Positions 37,801 through 55,186 of a DNA stretch of 64,000 bases are shown here, one piece after another. The DNA is from Mesostigma viride. Taxonomy: Eukaryota > Streptophyta > Mesostigmatophyceae > Mesostigmatales > Mesostigmataceae. The stretch covers positions 1,203,227-1,267,226 of the forward strand of contig RPFO01001598.1 in assembly GCA_009746045.1 (NCBI GenBank), in the 5' to 3' direction. Each line of letters begins with the position of its first letter. Positions within the stretch are counted from its first letter, which is position 1. The position numbers were made by a program, and so were the translations under genes. The notes beneath the pieces are model-generated. The model was given only the letters and a program-made list of their open reading frames with translations. It had not been told where the DNA came from and ran no database searches.

Positions 37801-40800
37801 ACCCCTAGCACCCCTAGCACCCCTAGCACCCCTAGCGCCCCTAGCGCCCCTAGCACCCCTAGCACCCCTAGCACCCCTAGCACCCCTAGCACCCCTAGCA
37901 CCCCTAGCACCCCTAGCACCCCTAGCACCCCTAGCACCCCTAGCACCCCTAGCACCCCTAGCACCCCTAGCACCCCTAGCGCCCCTAGCACCCCTAGCAC
38001 CCCTAGCACCCCTAGCACCCCTAGCACCCCTAGCACCCCTAGCACCCCTAGCACCCCTAGCACCCCTAGCGCCCCTAGCACCCCTAGCACCCCTAGCACC
38101 CCTAGCACCCCTAGCACCCCTAGCACCCCTAGCACCCCTAGCACCCCTAGCACCCCTAGCACCCCTAGCACCCCTAGCACCCCTAGCACCCCTAGCACCC
38201 CTAGCACCCCTAGCACCCCTAGCACCCCTAGCACCCCTAGCACCCCTAGCACCCCTAGCATCCCTAGCACCCCTAGCACCCCTAGCACCCCTAGCACCCC
38301 TAGCACCCCTAGCACCCCTAGCACCCCTAGCACCCCTAGCACCCCTAGCACCCCTAGCACCCCTAGCACCCCTAGCACCCCTAGCACCCCTAGCACCCCT
38401 AGCACCCCTAGCACCCCTAGCACCCCTAGCACCCCTAGCACCCCTAGCACCCCTAGCACCCCTAGCACCCCTAGCACCCCTAGCACCCCTAGCACCCCTA
38501 GCACCCCTAGCACCCCTAGCACCCCTAGCACCCCTAGCATCCCTAGCACCCCTAGCACCCCTAGCACCCCTAGCACCCCTAGCACCCCTAGCACCCCTAG
38601 CACCCCTAGCACCCCTAGCACCCCTAGCACCCCTAGCACCCCTAGCACCCCTAGCACCCCTAGCACCCCTAGCACCCCTAGCACCCCTAGCACCCCTAGC
38701 ACCCCTAGCACCCCTAGCACCCCTAGCACCCCTAGCACCCCTAGCACCCCTAGCACCCCTAGCACCCCTAGCACCCCTAGCACCCCTAGCACCCCTAGCA
38801 CCCCTAGCACCCCTAGCACCCCTAGCACCCCTAGCACCCCTAGCACCCCTAGCACCCCTAGCACCCCTAGCACCCCTAGCACCCCTAGCACCCCTAGCAC
38901 CCCTAGCACCCCTAGCACCCCTAGCACCCCTAGCACCCCTAGCACCCCTAGCACCGTTAGCACACCTAATACGCTGCTCCCTGTCATGTCTCCAAGTGGC
39001 GCTCAGGTTGTGTGCACCCCGTTGCGTATATACCCCCGCTGTGGTCGTGCCCTCCTATGTGGCGCGCCTGGGTCTCGCCTTGCCCCTCCTCACCCTGGAT
39101 CTCGTCCCATTTCCTTCGGCCTGTCACTTGCACGCGACGAATGGGATCTCTGCAAATGGGATGCGGTCACATGCGTGTGTGAATGCCTGCTTATGTTTCG
39201 TGCTCATGCTTGCACACGGCACATGTGCATGCTTGCGCACGGCGTGTGTGTATGCCTGGTCGTGGCGCGTGCTTATGGCACGCGGGCATGCCTGCCTCAG
39301 CTCATCCCGCTGGACTACGACTCGTACCGCAAGCGAGGCCACATCACCGACGACGAGGTCAACGCGTACCTGGTCAACCCGCTTCCTCCGGGTGAGCGGC
39401 GCCCACGTATCATGCTGCGATGGTAGCGTCACGCACACAGGCAGACATTGTGATGCGATGGCACGGCAAGGAAGCTTGGGCTGCGCCCCACCACGGCGCC
39501 TGCTAGGGGATGATTTGTTCCCCGCACATGGAGTCCCCAGGGTGTCCGTGACGTGATCCCGGCAAGGCACACAAGGCGACAGCCGGCGCAAGTAGCATAG
39601 AGTACAATAGAGTGTCATAGAAGCTTACTGATGTCCATGAGACGAACAGCACACGTGTTGGTGGCCCCATCATCATGCGACCGCAACAGTGCAGCGTGTG
39701 TTGGTGGCCCCATCATCCTGCGACCCCACCGCAACAGTGCAGCGTGTGTTGGTGGCCCCATCATCATGTGACCCCACCGCAACAGTGCAGCGTGTGTTGG
39801 TGGCCCCATCATCATGCGACCCCACCGCAACAGTGCAGCGTGTGTTGGTGGCCCCATCATCATGTGACCCCACCGCAACAGTGCAGCGTGTGTTGGTGGC
39901 CCCATCATCATGTGACCCCACCGCAACAGTGCAGCGTGTGTTGGTGGCCCCATCATCATGCGACCCCACCGCAACAGTGCAGCGTGTGTTGGTGGCCCCA
40001 TCATCATGCGACCGCAACAGTGCAGCGTGTGTTGGTGGCCCCATCATCATGTGACCCCACCGCAACAGTGCAGCGTGTGTTGGTGGCCCCATCATCATGC
40101 GACCCCACCGCAACAGTGCAGCGTGTGTTGGTGGCCCCATCATCATGCGACCCCACCGCAACAGTGCAGCGTGTGTTGGTGGCCCCATCATCATGCGACC
40201 CCACCGCAACAGTGCAGCGTGTGTTGGTGGCCCCATCATCATGCGACCCCACCGCAACAGTGCAGCGTGTGTTGGTGGCCCCATCATCATGCGACCGCAA
40301 CAGTGCAGCGTGTGTTGGTGGCCCCATCATCATGTGACCCCACCGCAACAGTGCAGCGTGTGTTGGTGGCCCCATCATCATGTGACCCCACCGCAACAGT
40401 GCAGCGTGTGTTGGTGGCCCCATCATCATGCCACCGCAACAGTGCAGCAGTGCACCGTGTTGGTGGCCTAGATAGATCACATCCTTTTTGTGGTGCCCGT
40501 CCTTGTGAATATCTGTTTAACCCACCATCTCCATTCATATCCATCATCATGAACGACTCGAACACGCGGACAAGATAACGGCAGGCTCGCGCTACCATGG
40601 TCCGGATTCTCCCGATGTCTTGCCCGCGCTGGTTGACTCGTTGATCTCAGATATGCTTAACCGACAACTAGAGATACCGTCTGTAGCACAGCACTAGCGA
40701 AGCATGGTTAGAGCACTGCCTTGCAAAATTCTGCCAGTGTGTGCCATAGATCTCGCTCATGAAAGCCTGATTGTCCCCCTGCGCATCGATGGCACGCATC

Positions 40801-43800
40801 ATCCAATGCCGCTGAACTCCACCAATCGTGTCCCCTTCCCCCCAGGTGTGCGGCTTCACGCGATCATTGACGCATGCCACAGCGGCACAGCAATGGACCT
40901 GCCCTACCGCGTGCTCGGGATGGACCGGCAGGGGCGCATGGTGGGTACTGGCGTACGCACGTGGTGGGGCGCATGGTGGGCACTGGCGTCCGCACGTGGT
41001 GGGGCGCACAGTGGGTACTGGCGTCCGCACGTGGTGGCTGCATCCTCACAAGGCAACCACTTGTGTGGTTGGGCGCATTAATTAATTAGGAACATAAGTC
41101 CGTTTGGAGTATATGTAGCACATAGCCCAGAGAAGGGGCATATGGCCTATATCACATTCTAAGCTACTTCCTGCAAGGGTGGGAATGTAAACGACCCTTG
41201 CTCTAGGTGCCCCAGGGCACCTGCAGCCCCATGATCTATCAAGCTATGCCCAGCTAAGGGGGAGCCTGTCATGGGGGGGACCTATCATGGGCGCATTGGT
41301 TTTGCAAATTATAGTTCAATGGCGCGATTCCATTTTTTCAGATCATGGTTTTGGGATACTTGCACAAATGAATGGCGCTTGCTTGCTTGCTTGCACTAGC
41401 TCACATGCCCTGCAGTTTGCGTAAATATCTTTTTGCCTCTTGACCCCTCCCGCTGCAGGCCCATGCCACGTCTACATGCCTGGTTAGTTGCATCAGAAAC
41501 AACCTGTTAATCCCATGCGGCATGGGGCTATGCGCATCTCTTGTTTCCACACCCCACATGACAAGCACGCCTCGCAAGATGAGCCCGCGCTGTCCCACAT
41601 GAACATGACATGACGTTGTGGTTTGTCCCAGCTGATGGCCTTACCTTGTGGGCAACTTTCTGCACACGCGGCCTTTCGTTGCTGGCTGCTGCCATACGAT
41701 CCGCACTGGCGCCGCGCATGCCCCTGCTGGATATGCAAGCTGTGCATCTGTCCCACCCCCCTCCTCCCACGTGCAATGTTTCTTCCGTCATGCGTGCCGG
41801 ACGCCAGTGGGAGGACACGGTCTAATGCGGCATGGCACGGTGTTGCCGTATGCTCGTGTGTGCCTGCAGGCGTGGCAAGACGAGGGCACGGCATCCCGCA
41901 AGTACAAGGGCACGCGCGGCGGCGCGGCCTACTGCTTCAGCGGCTGTGGCGATGATGATGTGAGTTAGTGGCTTAACCAGGTACCTTTTTTCGGGGGGGG
42001 GCTCGTGCCGTATGACCAGCTTGTGGGGGGGTTCTTGTGCCACACGACCAGGCTTTTTTGGGGGGGAGGGGCTTGTGCGGGCCGTTTGTGCTGCTGGCTC
42101 CAACTGGAGTGTTCTGCTAGTGCAGGCTACGGGTGATCGGGTGATCGTGCCAGGGTTGTCCTCCCCCAGCATCCATGGCAGTGCCCCCCATGCCTGTGGG
42201 GTGGTGGTGGTGTGGGGAGTAACAGTACGGCCACACTTGAGTCTCTCTGTTGACTGTTGTAGTAGAAATGTGTGTGTGCTGACAGCATTACCTGACAGGC
42301 ATGTTTGCCAGGTGGCGTGCTGACCTCTGGGTGGTCTTGTTTATGCTGGGCTCGCCGCCCCTCTGCCCCGTTTTTTGTAATTAATGCGATCTTATCTGTC
42401 TAGCTGTGTTACATATACCTAATAAGTTCGCTGTTCCCGTGTTCATCTGATTTGTATGCTCTTTTTCTTTACAGTCATTCACGCCTTAAGTTGGGTTCGA
42501 GGTTTTCGAGGGGTCAACCCAACTTAAGGCATGAATCCAACTAAAGGTGTGAAGGCTCTACCAAATCGTACTACTTGAACTAAAGATAATAAAATGTACT
42601 ATTCTGAACTTACTTTGAACTTAGAACGCCAAAATCCTTTCCGTCCCATCTGAAGACGTGAACACAACTAAGCCACCCCAACTTTAAGCGTGACTGACTG
42701 TACTTGAATCACTAGAAGCTGTGCTAGTGTCCCTAGGCGTGTCTCCCTGTCGGGCCAGCCGTATAGGTGCGGGTGCTGGGGAGTGTGGGAGCTGCTAGTG
42801 TGATGCTGCCGCTGCCTGCCTGTCTGTCTGGCTAGGGGGGCACGCTGTGCGTATGCGCGAACCAATAGCACATGTAGAGTCTTTTGCCAGCACGCGATGG
42901 AAAGCATGAATTTGAGTACGAAATGAGGAGAATGCGGCCCAGGTCTTAGTAGACCTGTGTGGTGCTGGGCATGCTATGGATGCTGCCCTCACACCCACTG
43001 CTATGCTCTCCCCCCCCTCAACCCCCCTCCCGCGTGTATATTAATCCACCCATGGTTTTGATGCCTGAACTTGTCCCGCAGGTGTCGGCAGACACGTCGG
43101 CCCTCTCCAAGGTGGCATCGACGGGCGCGATGACGTACTGCTTTGTGGAGGCGGTGGAGAAGCACAAGGTAAGGGAAGGAAGGAATAGCGGCATTCCCGC
43201 GCATCCTTGATGTGGTGGGGTGGAAGAGGAGCGTGGGGTAGCTGCCGTCATCCTTTTGGGAGGATGATGATGCGCGACAAGGTAAGGGGGGGAAGGAACA
43301 TCGGCTGCCCGTGTGCTCCCCGGCCATGGGTAGCCAGTGGACTTCGTTCTACTTGCAAATGCTACCGTCCTGTGGGGCAAGATGAGCTAGGCTTTGCAAT
43401 TGCAAAGCCTCATGTGAAGAGTTCATTTCTCACAGCTGTAGTCTGCCCCATCAGTGTGTGCCCTGTGCCAGGCAATGCTTCTACGGCACGAGCTGTGTCG
43501 TATGCTAGACTCTTTCTAAAAAGGCCGCGGTTCCACTGCAGCTGATGATAGCCATTTGTTGGCATATGCTCGCGACTGCACCGCCCACGCTTCCGGACAT
43601 TCGCTGGCTGCTTTCGCTTCTGTGTTCTCTTCTGTGGCTCCTCATCGGGCTGCGGTCTGGGAAGCAGGGTTTGTAAGGTTTCTTGGCCGATAGTGACGTC
43701 GAGATGCATTAGCATGTGGTTGCTCCATGGAGACGCTTTGGCTTCAACTGGTAGGTGATGAAAGGGTATCGTGGTATCCCTACTTGAAGTGCCCCAGAAT

Positions 43801-44513
43801 AGAAAGGTAGCCATGACCTCGGCCATGTATGGGTACCCTACACCGTGTTTGTGATGTTGGCAATGGTCCATTTGAAGCCAGTTGCACCCAGGCTCTGCAC
43901 ACTTAGCGCCGAGTTCCTCCTTGTCGTGGGCCTTGGGTTGAACTGTGACGTGTTCGTCCTTCAGCAGCTGCATCCTCTTACACTTGAGCGTGCATGGCCA
44001 CCTTTGCTCCACCCTGATGACGCATGACACTCAGCAGCAGGACCCTTGAAGCATGACGCTCGAAGCATGGCACCCGAAGCATGGCGCTCGAAGCATGACG
44101 CTCGAAGCATGGCACTTAGAAGCATGACGCTCAGAAGCATGCCTCTCATAAGCACGGCAAATTGGCAGAAGCATGACACTTGAAGCATGGCCCTCGAAGC
44201 ATGACACTCATAAGCATGGCAAATCGGCATTTTGACTGAAACAAATGGGTACGTTGTTTTGTGAGTTCTCTTGCTGTGGCTGTGTTCTGATGAGTGCATG
44301 GCCTCCCCTTGGCCACGCGCTTGGGCATCATCGTGCGTGACACACCGCATGTTTTATGCACCTCGTTCGTGCCTTCACACGCAGAACCACACGTACAACA
44401 GCCTACTGGCGGGGATGAGGGCGGCGTTGACAACGGGGCGCCGCTTTTTCACGCAAGTGCCACAGCTGTCCAGCTCGCACCTCTTTGACTTGAATGTTCC
44501 CTTCTATTTATAA
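31864..44513 (+). CDS. Type I metacaspase (caspase-like Cys protease), first exon not found
   Basis: Ten exons: 31864-32418, 32758-32805, 33009-33143, 33790-33864, 35299-35343, 39301-39391, 40846-40940, 41870-41959, 43082-43168 and 44385-44513 (TAA). All are GT-AG with matching phase, giving about 449 aa. Exon 1 encodes a Cys cluster (CPGGGPPCSKCHGTG then PCKCGAG) and a Pro/Gly/Tyr-rich prodomain, as in type I metacaspases. The peptidase part has ALLVGINYFG, the catalytic His in FQFSGHGSQ (CAC 33853-33855), DETDGYDE, IPLDYDS, and the catalytic Cys in IIDACHSG (TGC 40875-40877). The p10 part has SADTSALSK and the C-terminus FDLNVPFYL. These enzymes are Ca2+-dependent, cleave after Arg/Lys, and act in stress and proteostasis. 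No start ATG precedes exon 1 in frame, so at least one upstream exon is missing. The Cys cluster does not match the usual LSD1 finger spacing. Confidence 0.92.
33120..33284 (+). repeat. Exon-edge duplication: metacaspase exon 3 end, three copies
   Basis: CACGCGGCACAACATGCTGC plus AGGTGGGC, the last codons (TRHNMLQ) and donor of exon 3, recur at 33191-33216. They recur again at 33260-33283, where the GT is lost. The linker GCTCTCGCTGCCTTTG is copied too. Confidence 0.9.
33826..34520 (+). repeat. 88-bp tandem repeat of the catalytic-histidine exon edge, eight copies
   Basis: Copies start at 33826 (genuine exon), 33912, 34000, 34088, 34176, 34264, 34352 and 34440. Each encodes DSLVFQFSGHGSQ (one copy has A for S), then the donor CAG-GTTTGTGG and an intronic linker (GATCAGACAAATGGGTGGAT). 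Each unit also has an AG just before GGACAGCC. Near-identity points to recent expansion. Confidence 0.95.
35798..38967 (+). repeat. 3.2-kb satellite of the 9-bp unit CACCCCTAG (about 350 copies)
   Basis: Located in the intron between metacaspase exons 5 and 6. Variants include GCCCCTAG, ACCGTTAG (for example 36623, 36977, 37189, 38953) and ATCCCTAG. One 8-bp unit near 36856 shifts the phase. The unit length is a multiple of three, so Ala-Pro-Leu and Gly-Val-Leu frames stay open; they are not genes. Confidence 0.97.
39655..40455 (+). repeat. 48-bp minisatellite (some units 43 bp), about 17 copies
   Basis: Unit: CCGCAACAGTGCAGCGTGTG, TTGGTGGCCCCATCATCATG, CGACCCCA. Copies lacking the CCACC block are interspersed. 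It lies in the intron between metacaspase exons 6 and 7. Confidence 0.95.
40525..40645 (+). mobile_element. Family R retroelement 3' unit in a metacaspase intron
   Basis: Matches the other units from CCATCTCCATTCATAT through ATAACGGCAGGCTCG and CTACCATGGTCCGGATTCTC to GTTGACTCGTTGAT. Confidence 0.75.
40926..41042 (+). repeat. Exon-edge duplication: metacaspase exon 7 end, three 35-bp copies
   Basis: The end of exon 7 with its donor (GGGGCGCATG-GTGGGTACTG, 40931-40950) repeats at 40966 and 41001, with linker GCGTCCGCACGTGGT. Confidence 0.9.
41078..41300 (-). mobile_element. Family A retroelement 3' end, 5'-truncated, in a metacaspase intron
   Basis: In reverse, blocks GGGCTATGTGCTACAT and CATATGCCCCTTCTC match 60005-60040 and 20130-20157. 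The hairpin ACTCCAAACGGACT (41098-41111) and a TTAATTAAT tail follow. Confidence 0.65.
43160..43295 (+). repeat. Partial exon-edge duplication: metacaspase exon 9 donor
   Basis: ACAAGGTAAGGGAAGGAAGG at the genuine donor (43164) recurs as ACAAGGTAAGGGGGGGAAGG at 43276 in the intron. Confidence 0.55.
43410..44030 (-). CDS. Unrecognised open frame antisense in the last metacaspase intron
   Basis: A 206-codon frame on the opposite strand, rich in His, Cys and Lys/Arg (CAEPGCNWLQMDHCQHHKHG; later PQKRTQKRKQPANVRKRG). I do not recognise it. The intron is 1.2 kb and unusually open for its lower GC content. It could be a transposon gene remnant or chance. Confidence 0.25.
   Translation of the reverse strand: MSCVIRVEQRWPCTLKCKRMQLLKDEHVTVQPKAHDKEELGAKCAEPGCNWLQMDHCQHHKHGVGYPYMAEVMATFLFWGTSSRDTTIPFHHLPVEAKASPWSNHMLMHLDVTIGQETLQTLLPRPQPDEEPQKRTQKRKQPANVRKRGRCSREHMPTNGYHQLQWNRGLFRKSLAYDTARAVEALPGTGHTLMGQTTAVRNELFT
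44040..44225. repeat. Short GAAGCATGACGCTC minisatellite
   Basis: About 12 degenerate units of 14-22 bp (GAAGCATGRCRCTC with spacers) in the last metacaspase intron. Confidence 0.8.
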
Positions 44514-47132
44514 AGCCGAAGAGACGCGCACATCTGAGGGGCGGCCGGAATCGGAGAGGGATCTACGGTCCAAACTAGTGGCCATTGCCACAAATGATGG
44601 AGGCGCCTAGTATGTGCATGATGCTCAAATACTCTGGCGCCCACTTTCTGCAAGGGAACATGTAGGTGCCCAGGCATGTTGATCTCTAGTACATTTCAGG
44701 TTCTGGTGGAGGTGACTATTGTTGCAATGCCGTCGATGGGCTTTTCCCGATGATGGCGATGCATAACTGTTTGCGTGAAAGTGAGCGCTGGCCTACCACT
44801 GGCTGTCAGCGGGGCGTTTGTGATTGTCTTATACCCGGTTCTTAAGGTTGCTCTTGTGTGGGCCGCAATATGCTTGAACCGATAATTGCGCTGAGGTGTA
44901 TGTGTAACAGCCTTCAGCCCAGAGCTGGTTGAAAAATGACGACTTACCCCCGGCCCCTGGGTTACTTTAGAGGTGACAGAGGGTGTGCGCGGAAGGTTGC
45001 TCATTTATTAATTATTTCATTCATGCGCCTCTGTTGGGAGAGTAACGGGGTACCAACTTTTGAGTGCCTACCTTTCATCCCATTGCTCATGCAGCCTGGC
45101 ATGCATGCACGTGCCTCGCGCAAGTGATCAGGTTGCTCTTGTACAGATCCACTTGCGTGGGTCAGCGCAAGACCATCAGACAATATGTAGGACAAAAGTT
45201 TCCGGATGGCAGGATCACGCATCTGGGATGATCGTTGTGGTTCCTGTCCAATTAAACTGTATTGAGATCGTTCGTGCCAATGTTGAATGTGCTAGTTTAG
45301 TGGTTTGCATATTTTGTGGAGCTTACAGATCAAATCAATAAAACAACTTAAGACTTGCCCTCAATAAATGACTGGTCGTGGCTTGGTTACACTGACCTTG
45401 TATCACAAATGATATCATCATCATTATTGTATATACGGGTACTGCATGGCTGAGCATGAATTCAAGAACAATGCATACCCATCGCTGTGGGTGTTTCAGA
45501 AAGATCGATATCATAAAGATAGTTGCGGTCATGCATGCATGAACACAATTAAACGTAAAAATTGAAACATGGTGTGTTCTGTACGTATAATGCGTAGATC
45601 ATGATCGATATTCAGATACCTGCATGCCTTATCGATGTATGGAGTACGTTCGGCAAAGTGCATGCACTCTAATCAATTATCATGTGCATGCGGATTCGCC
45701 ACAAGCAAATAAAAATGATGTACGTAGATTGAGTCTTTGCTCTGGCTTGTTCGCATCCCTTACAGACCATCCACTAACAAGCTGTTTGGTTCAATTTATA
45801 ATTCCTGACGCTAAACGAGCGCCAACACATGCATGGAATGTAAATAGCACCGTTATACAAAGTGGATGTCGAACAGCTGCTCCTGCGCCTTCAACTACTA
45901 TTCTACGTCACAGGCAAGCTGTGAGGGAGATGGCCCGCATACCGCATGCAACGTCAGCAAGCTCTTTTGCAAAGCTCCATCTTAAAAGAGTTATCCTTAA
46001 ACTCTTTAGCATGAAAAATTAGCTGAATGATTGCTCATATGTCGAGCTACCAATGTCCAGATTCTGGATATTTCTGGCCTGAGCTGCTTGTCTCATCGAC
46101 ATGTGTATGATGACATTGACCGTTACCAACCGACGACAGTCGTGATAGCGGCCCTAGATGACGCCTACATGCATGTTCACCAGCATTCAGACTCTTTGAC
46201 ACGCACGACAGCTGGGGGGGTGATTCTGAATAGACGTATCCATGCAGTATGGATCACGACGAAAAATTCCCCTGACGAATTCCAAGCAGCATCTTGCAGG
46301 CAGACGGGTCGAAAAATCATACTGCGGCATCGTTCGTGCAGGGCATGACACCATTTAAGCGCGAATCCCACACGCCACACAATCTGCCGGCCCAAAGTGG
46401 AATGGACCTCGTTGTGCCAGTATATTGTGTTAGAATATGCCGTCGTGTTGCGGGTCATTAGGTGGTGCACCTACAACCTGACTGCCGAACCAGCCAGAGT
46501 GGCAAACATGAATGCCCGCGCACCAGCAGCACACAGCGACCGCTTCAAACATGGCACAACAAAATTTAACACATGGGTATCACATGGGTGTCACCTCGGC
46601 AACCTACACAGTTTGCCGAGGTGCATATAGATGAATCACGTCTGCTCACAAACAAGCATGCCAAATTGCCAGCTCACCGCCCTTAATGCATCCGTACCGC
46701 TCTTACCATAGTAACTACAGACTACTAAAAAAGTGCTTGCCGTAATCGTGATAGGCCCTTAACTCGTACTGTGTCCGGATATGTCCGATATCGTACGACC
46801 ATGCTGTACGATCATGCATTCGAAGGGTCAAGAACCCAAGATTGACCAATAGTAGGAGCCAGTACGACTGGCATCGGCACGGCCTGCCAGTTGCCCTCGT
46901 GCAGCGCGCAGCGACGCGGGGATGGACAAACCAGAGCGTGACACCGCACAAATGGCCATGCCCGAAGCTTTGCGTTCGAACTTCGTAAGTCCCGTCAACT
47001 GCCTGCCCAGTGCCCACTAGCTAGTGAGCACTGTGACATGCCATAAAAACACACGGTGAGCGTGAGCGTGCTTGAGGAGTGTTAGGGCAGTGTTAGACGG
47101 TGTGCTGTTGATTGCGTTCTCAATCGGTAGCC
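44514..47132. other. Intergenic region between the metacaspase and ArfGAP genes
   Basis: A TGTAA at 44903-44907 is a possible metacaspase poly(A) signal, though rather far (390 nt). A family C retroelement 3' end lies reversed at 44995-45075 (hairpin 45028-45045). A diverged family R unit is at 46035-46100 (GAGCTACCAATGTCCAGATT). The ArfGAP promoter must lie just before 47133. No further gene is supported. Confidence 0.5.
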
Positions 47133-53069
<5,937 letters not shown>

Positions 53070-53094
53070 AACTGTCGTACGCAAATCCTAGCAC

Positions 53095-53099
53095 TGTAA
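53095..53099 (+). promoter_or_regulatory. Poly(A) signal TGTAA of the ArfGAP gene
   Basis: TGTAA begins 26 nt after the TAA stop. Confidence 0.65.
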
Positions 53100-54150
53100 C
53101 GGGTGCACCCAGTCCTGCTGCCAGAGCAGGCCTACGCAGGTCCCTCCGCTTGAGCTAGCGTGAGCTCTGCCTACATACCATGGATTGCCTGCGTGGCTCT
53201 CGCCGGTAGTGGCTGACCGTGTCCACTGGCCAGGGGGCGAGGTTGCGAAACAGGCGTGGCTACAATCGGGTACTGGGAGAGGAAGATGCAAGGTCGTGCA
53301 TGATGGACTTGTCAGGCATGGGTGTTCGCAGTGTCACACAACGGGTCACATGTAGGCAAGGAGTGGGAAAGGGGAGGGATGCGAGGTGGTCCTTGCGATG
53401 TACCGGGGGATGTGAATTGCTTCGGGGGATGGAGTTTGGCTGTCGGCAGCCCCCGCACTCCGCCAGGCTGCATGCATGCCCGTTTAACTCAGGAGTAATG
53501 ATGAGCTGAGGTTGTACTAGACTTGAATAAATCAGTCTAGCAATATTCTGCTCCTGCAGAATGGTGGGGATGAAGTTGATGTTGTCGTTATGCGTCCCTG
53601 AGGCACCTGACGCACCATTTGGTCGTCAGTTAGAGACACCTGCCTTTGCAATGGATGCTTTGGAGGTGTGGTTGCATCATTAAACACATAAAGGACCGGA
53701 CAAGGAGAGCATATCGACTCCCTGATGAAGCAAGGATGTTCTATCTTTGGTATGTTTAGCTTGAGCGTGAGGACAGCTATTAGTTGTTCTGGTAGCTTGC
53801 TTGTTATTCTGGCAGCATGCAAATGGTCGTGAAAAAAACCTTCCTTCACTGTTGCATGTTTCCAGCAAAAATGTGGGTAAGTTGCTTGTCTGAAGTGATT
53901 TCCATGGATGTGATCACTGATCAGTCAGGTCACCGGGTTGATGTTGAAAGTATAACACTAGAGCCATGCATGTTATTTTTATTGAAAGTCAGCTGCCAAT
54001 GCGGCATAATGTATCAACATGTGGCAAAAAATGTCCAAAACGAACATTTGCTTAACTCCATGCAGATGAAATTCACGGCTTATTTTACGGGATAGTATCT
54101 CAGTGGGGAGTATAAGTAACGCGTATCCCTGAGAAGGGCCATATAATCTC
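53100..54150. other. Intergenic region downstream of the ArfGAP gene
   Basis: Nothing recognisable. Frames are short and unlike known families, and no repeat structure was noticed. Confidence 0.5.
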
Positions 54151-54154
54151 AGGA

Positions 54155-54440
54155 CACGTGTTTAGTACTCCTACACACACAGATCTCGAATGATTTATCT
54201 AGTACCAAATCCGAAAGGCTTGCATCACTCCCCGGAAAGGAGAACTTTTGCGGTTGACTGTAGGTGTCAGCTGGCGATGCCTTAGGATCAGGAGACGTCC
54301 GTCCTTTAGTCAGCAAAAGTTGGTGCGAGAGGTCCCCAGTTCGATTCCGGCCTGGATTCATTTGCAGATCGCGTTTTCCGCGGACCGGCACTGAACGCAA
54401 ATGGTTGTCACCTTTGCGGCGTGCCAAATCAGAATATAAT
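54155..54440 (+). repeat. tRNA-Pro-like repeat, copy 1
   Basis: It contains GGTGCGAGAGGTCCCCAGTT and CGATTCCGG, which match the anticodon-arm 3' side and T-arm (B-box) of tRNA-Pro. The D-arm side is shortened, so it is not a functional tRNA. About 290 bp are near-identical to 54890-55185, including CTCGAATGATTTATCTAGTA and TTTGCGGCGTGCCAAATCAG. Confidence 0.7.
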
Positions 54441-54540
54441 CTAGCTAGGGAAGGGAAGCACGTACATTCTGAGCTACGTACAATTGACCAGTGCACGTGG
54501 GGGATGTAAACTGTGCACTTACTCTGGGTGCACAAGGTGC

Positions 54541-54735
54541 ATGCACATTAACTAATACTTGTGCTCCCGTTGGGGAGTCACGGAGCACCGAAGTGCTTCT
54601 AATCCCTGTGTGTGCACAACAGGTAGAAAGGGCAGAGACCCCCTTTCTCCTTCATGCCAAAGGCATGCCACAGCTGCAATCGGACTCGGTAAACGATCCG
54701 GCAAGGTCTGTGGGTGCAATAAGACCCATGTGAGC
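54541..54735 (-). mobile_element. Family B retroelement 3' end, 5'-truncated
   Basis: Reverse copy with hairpin 54561-54588 (GTGCTCCCGT ... ACGGAGCAC), preceded by a short TTAACTAAT tail. Internal blocks (GGGCAGAGACCCCCTTTCTC, GCATGCCACAGCTGCAATCG) match 10020-10110. Confidence 0.75.
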
Positions 54736-54889
54736 GCAAATGGTTTTCACCTTTGCGGCGTGCCAAATCAGAATATACGCTTGGCTGATCTCGATAGTAC
54801 CGGCTACGCCCCCTTCTCAAGAAGGTTCCAGCCGTGTTCAGCCCGTCTCACGTTTCGAGACTGAACAAGTCTCGAGTGCAGACACGTGT

Positions 54890-55185
54890 GTAGTATACTC
54901 CTACACACAGATCTCGAATGATTTATCTAGTACCAAATCCGAAAGGCTTGCATCACTCCCCGGAAAGGAGAACTTTTGCGGATGACTGTAGGTGTCAGTT
55001 GGCGATGCCCTAGGATCAGGAGACATCCGTCCTATAGTCAGCAAAATTGGTGCGAGAGGTCCCCAGTTCGATTCCGGCCTGGATTCATTTGCAGATCGCG
55101 TTTTTCCGCGTTTTCCGCGGACCGGCACTGAACGCAAATGGTTTTCACCTTTGCGGCGTGCCAAATCAGAACAAATCAGAATATC
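54890..55185 (+). repeat. tRNA-Pro-like repeat, copy 2
   Basis: Near-identical to 54155-54440 with small duplications (TTTTCCGCG and AAATCAGAA each doubled). A third, partial copy of only the 3' end is at 54730-54772. Confidence 0.75.
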
Positions 55186-55186
55186 A

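Noticed and set aside
35706-38987. Ala-Pro-Leu and Gly-Val-Leu polymer proteins
   Set aside because: Translations of the 9-bp satellite in a metacaspase intron; the spliced catalytic domain needs this region removed.
39615-40598. Repetitive frames of 120-220 codons
   Set aside because: The 48-bp repeat period keeps frames open on both strands; it lies between two well-defined metacaspase exons.
54330-54360. Functional tRNA-Pro gene
   Set aside because: The T-arm and anticodon 3' side match, but the D-arm side is too short and no acceptor stem closes. A near-identical repeat at 55064 argues for a dispersed element.
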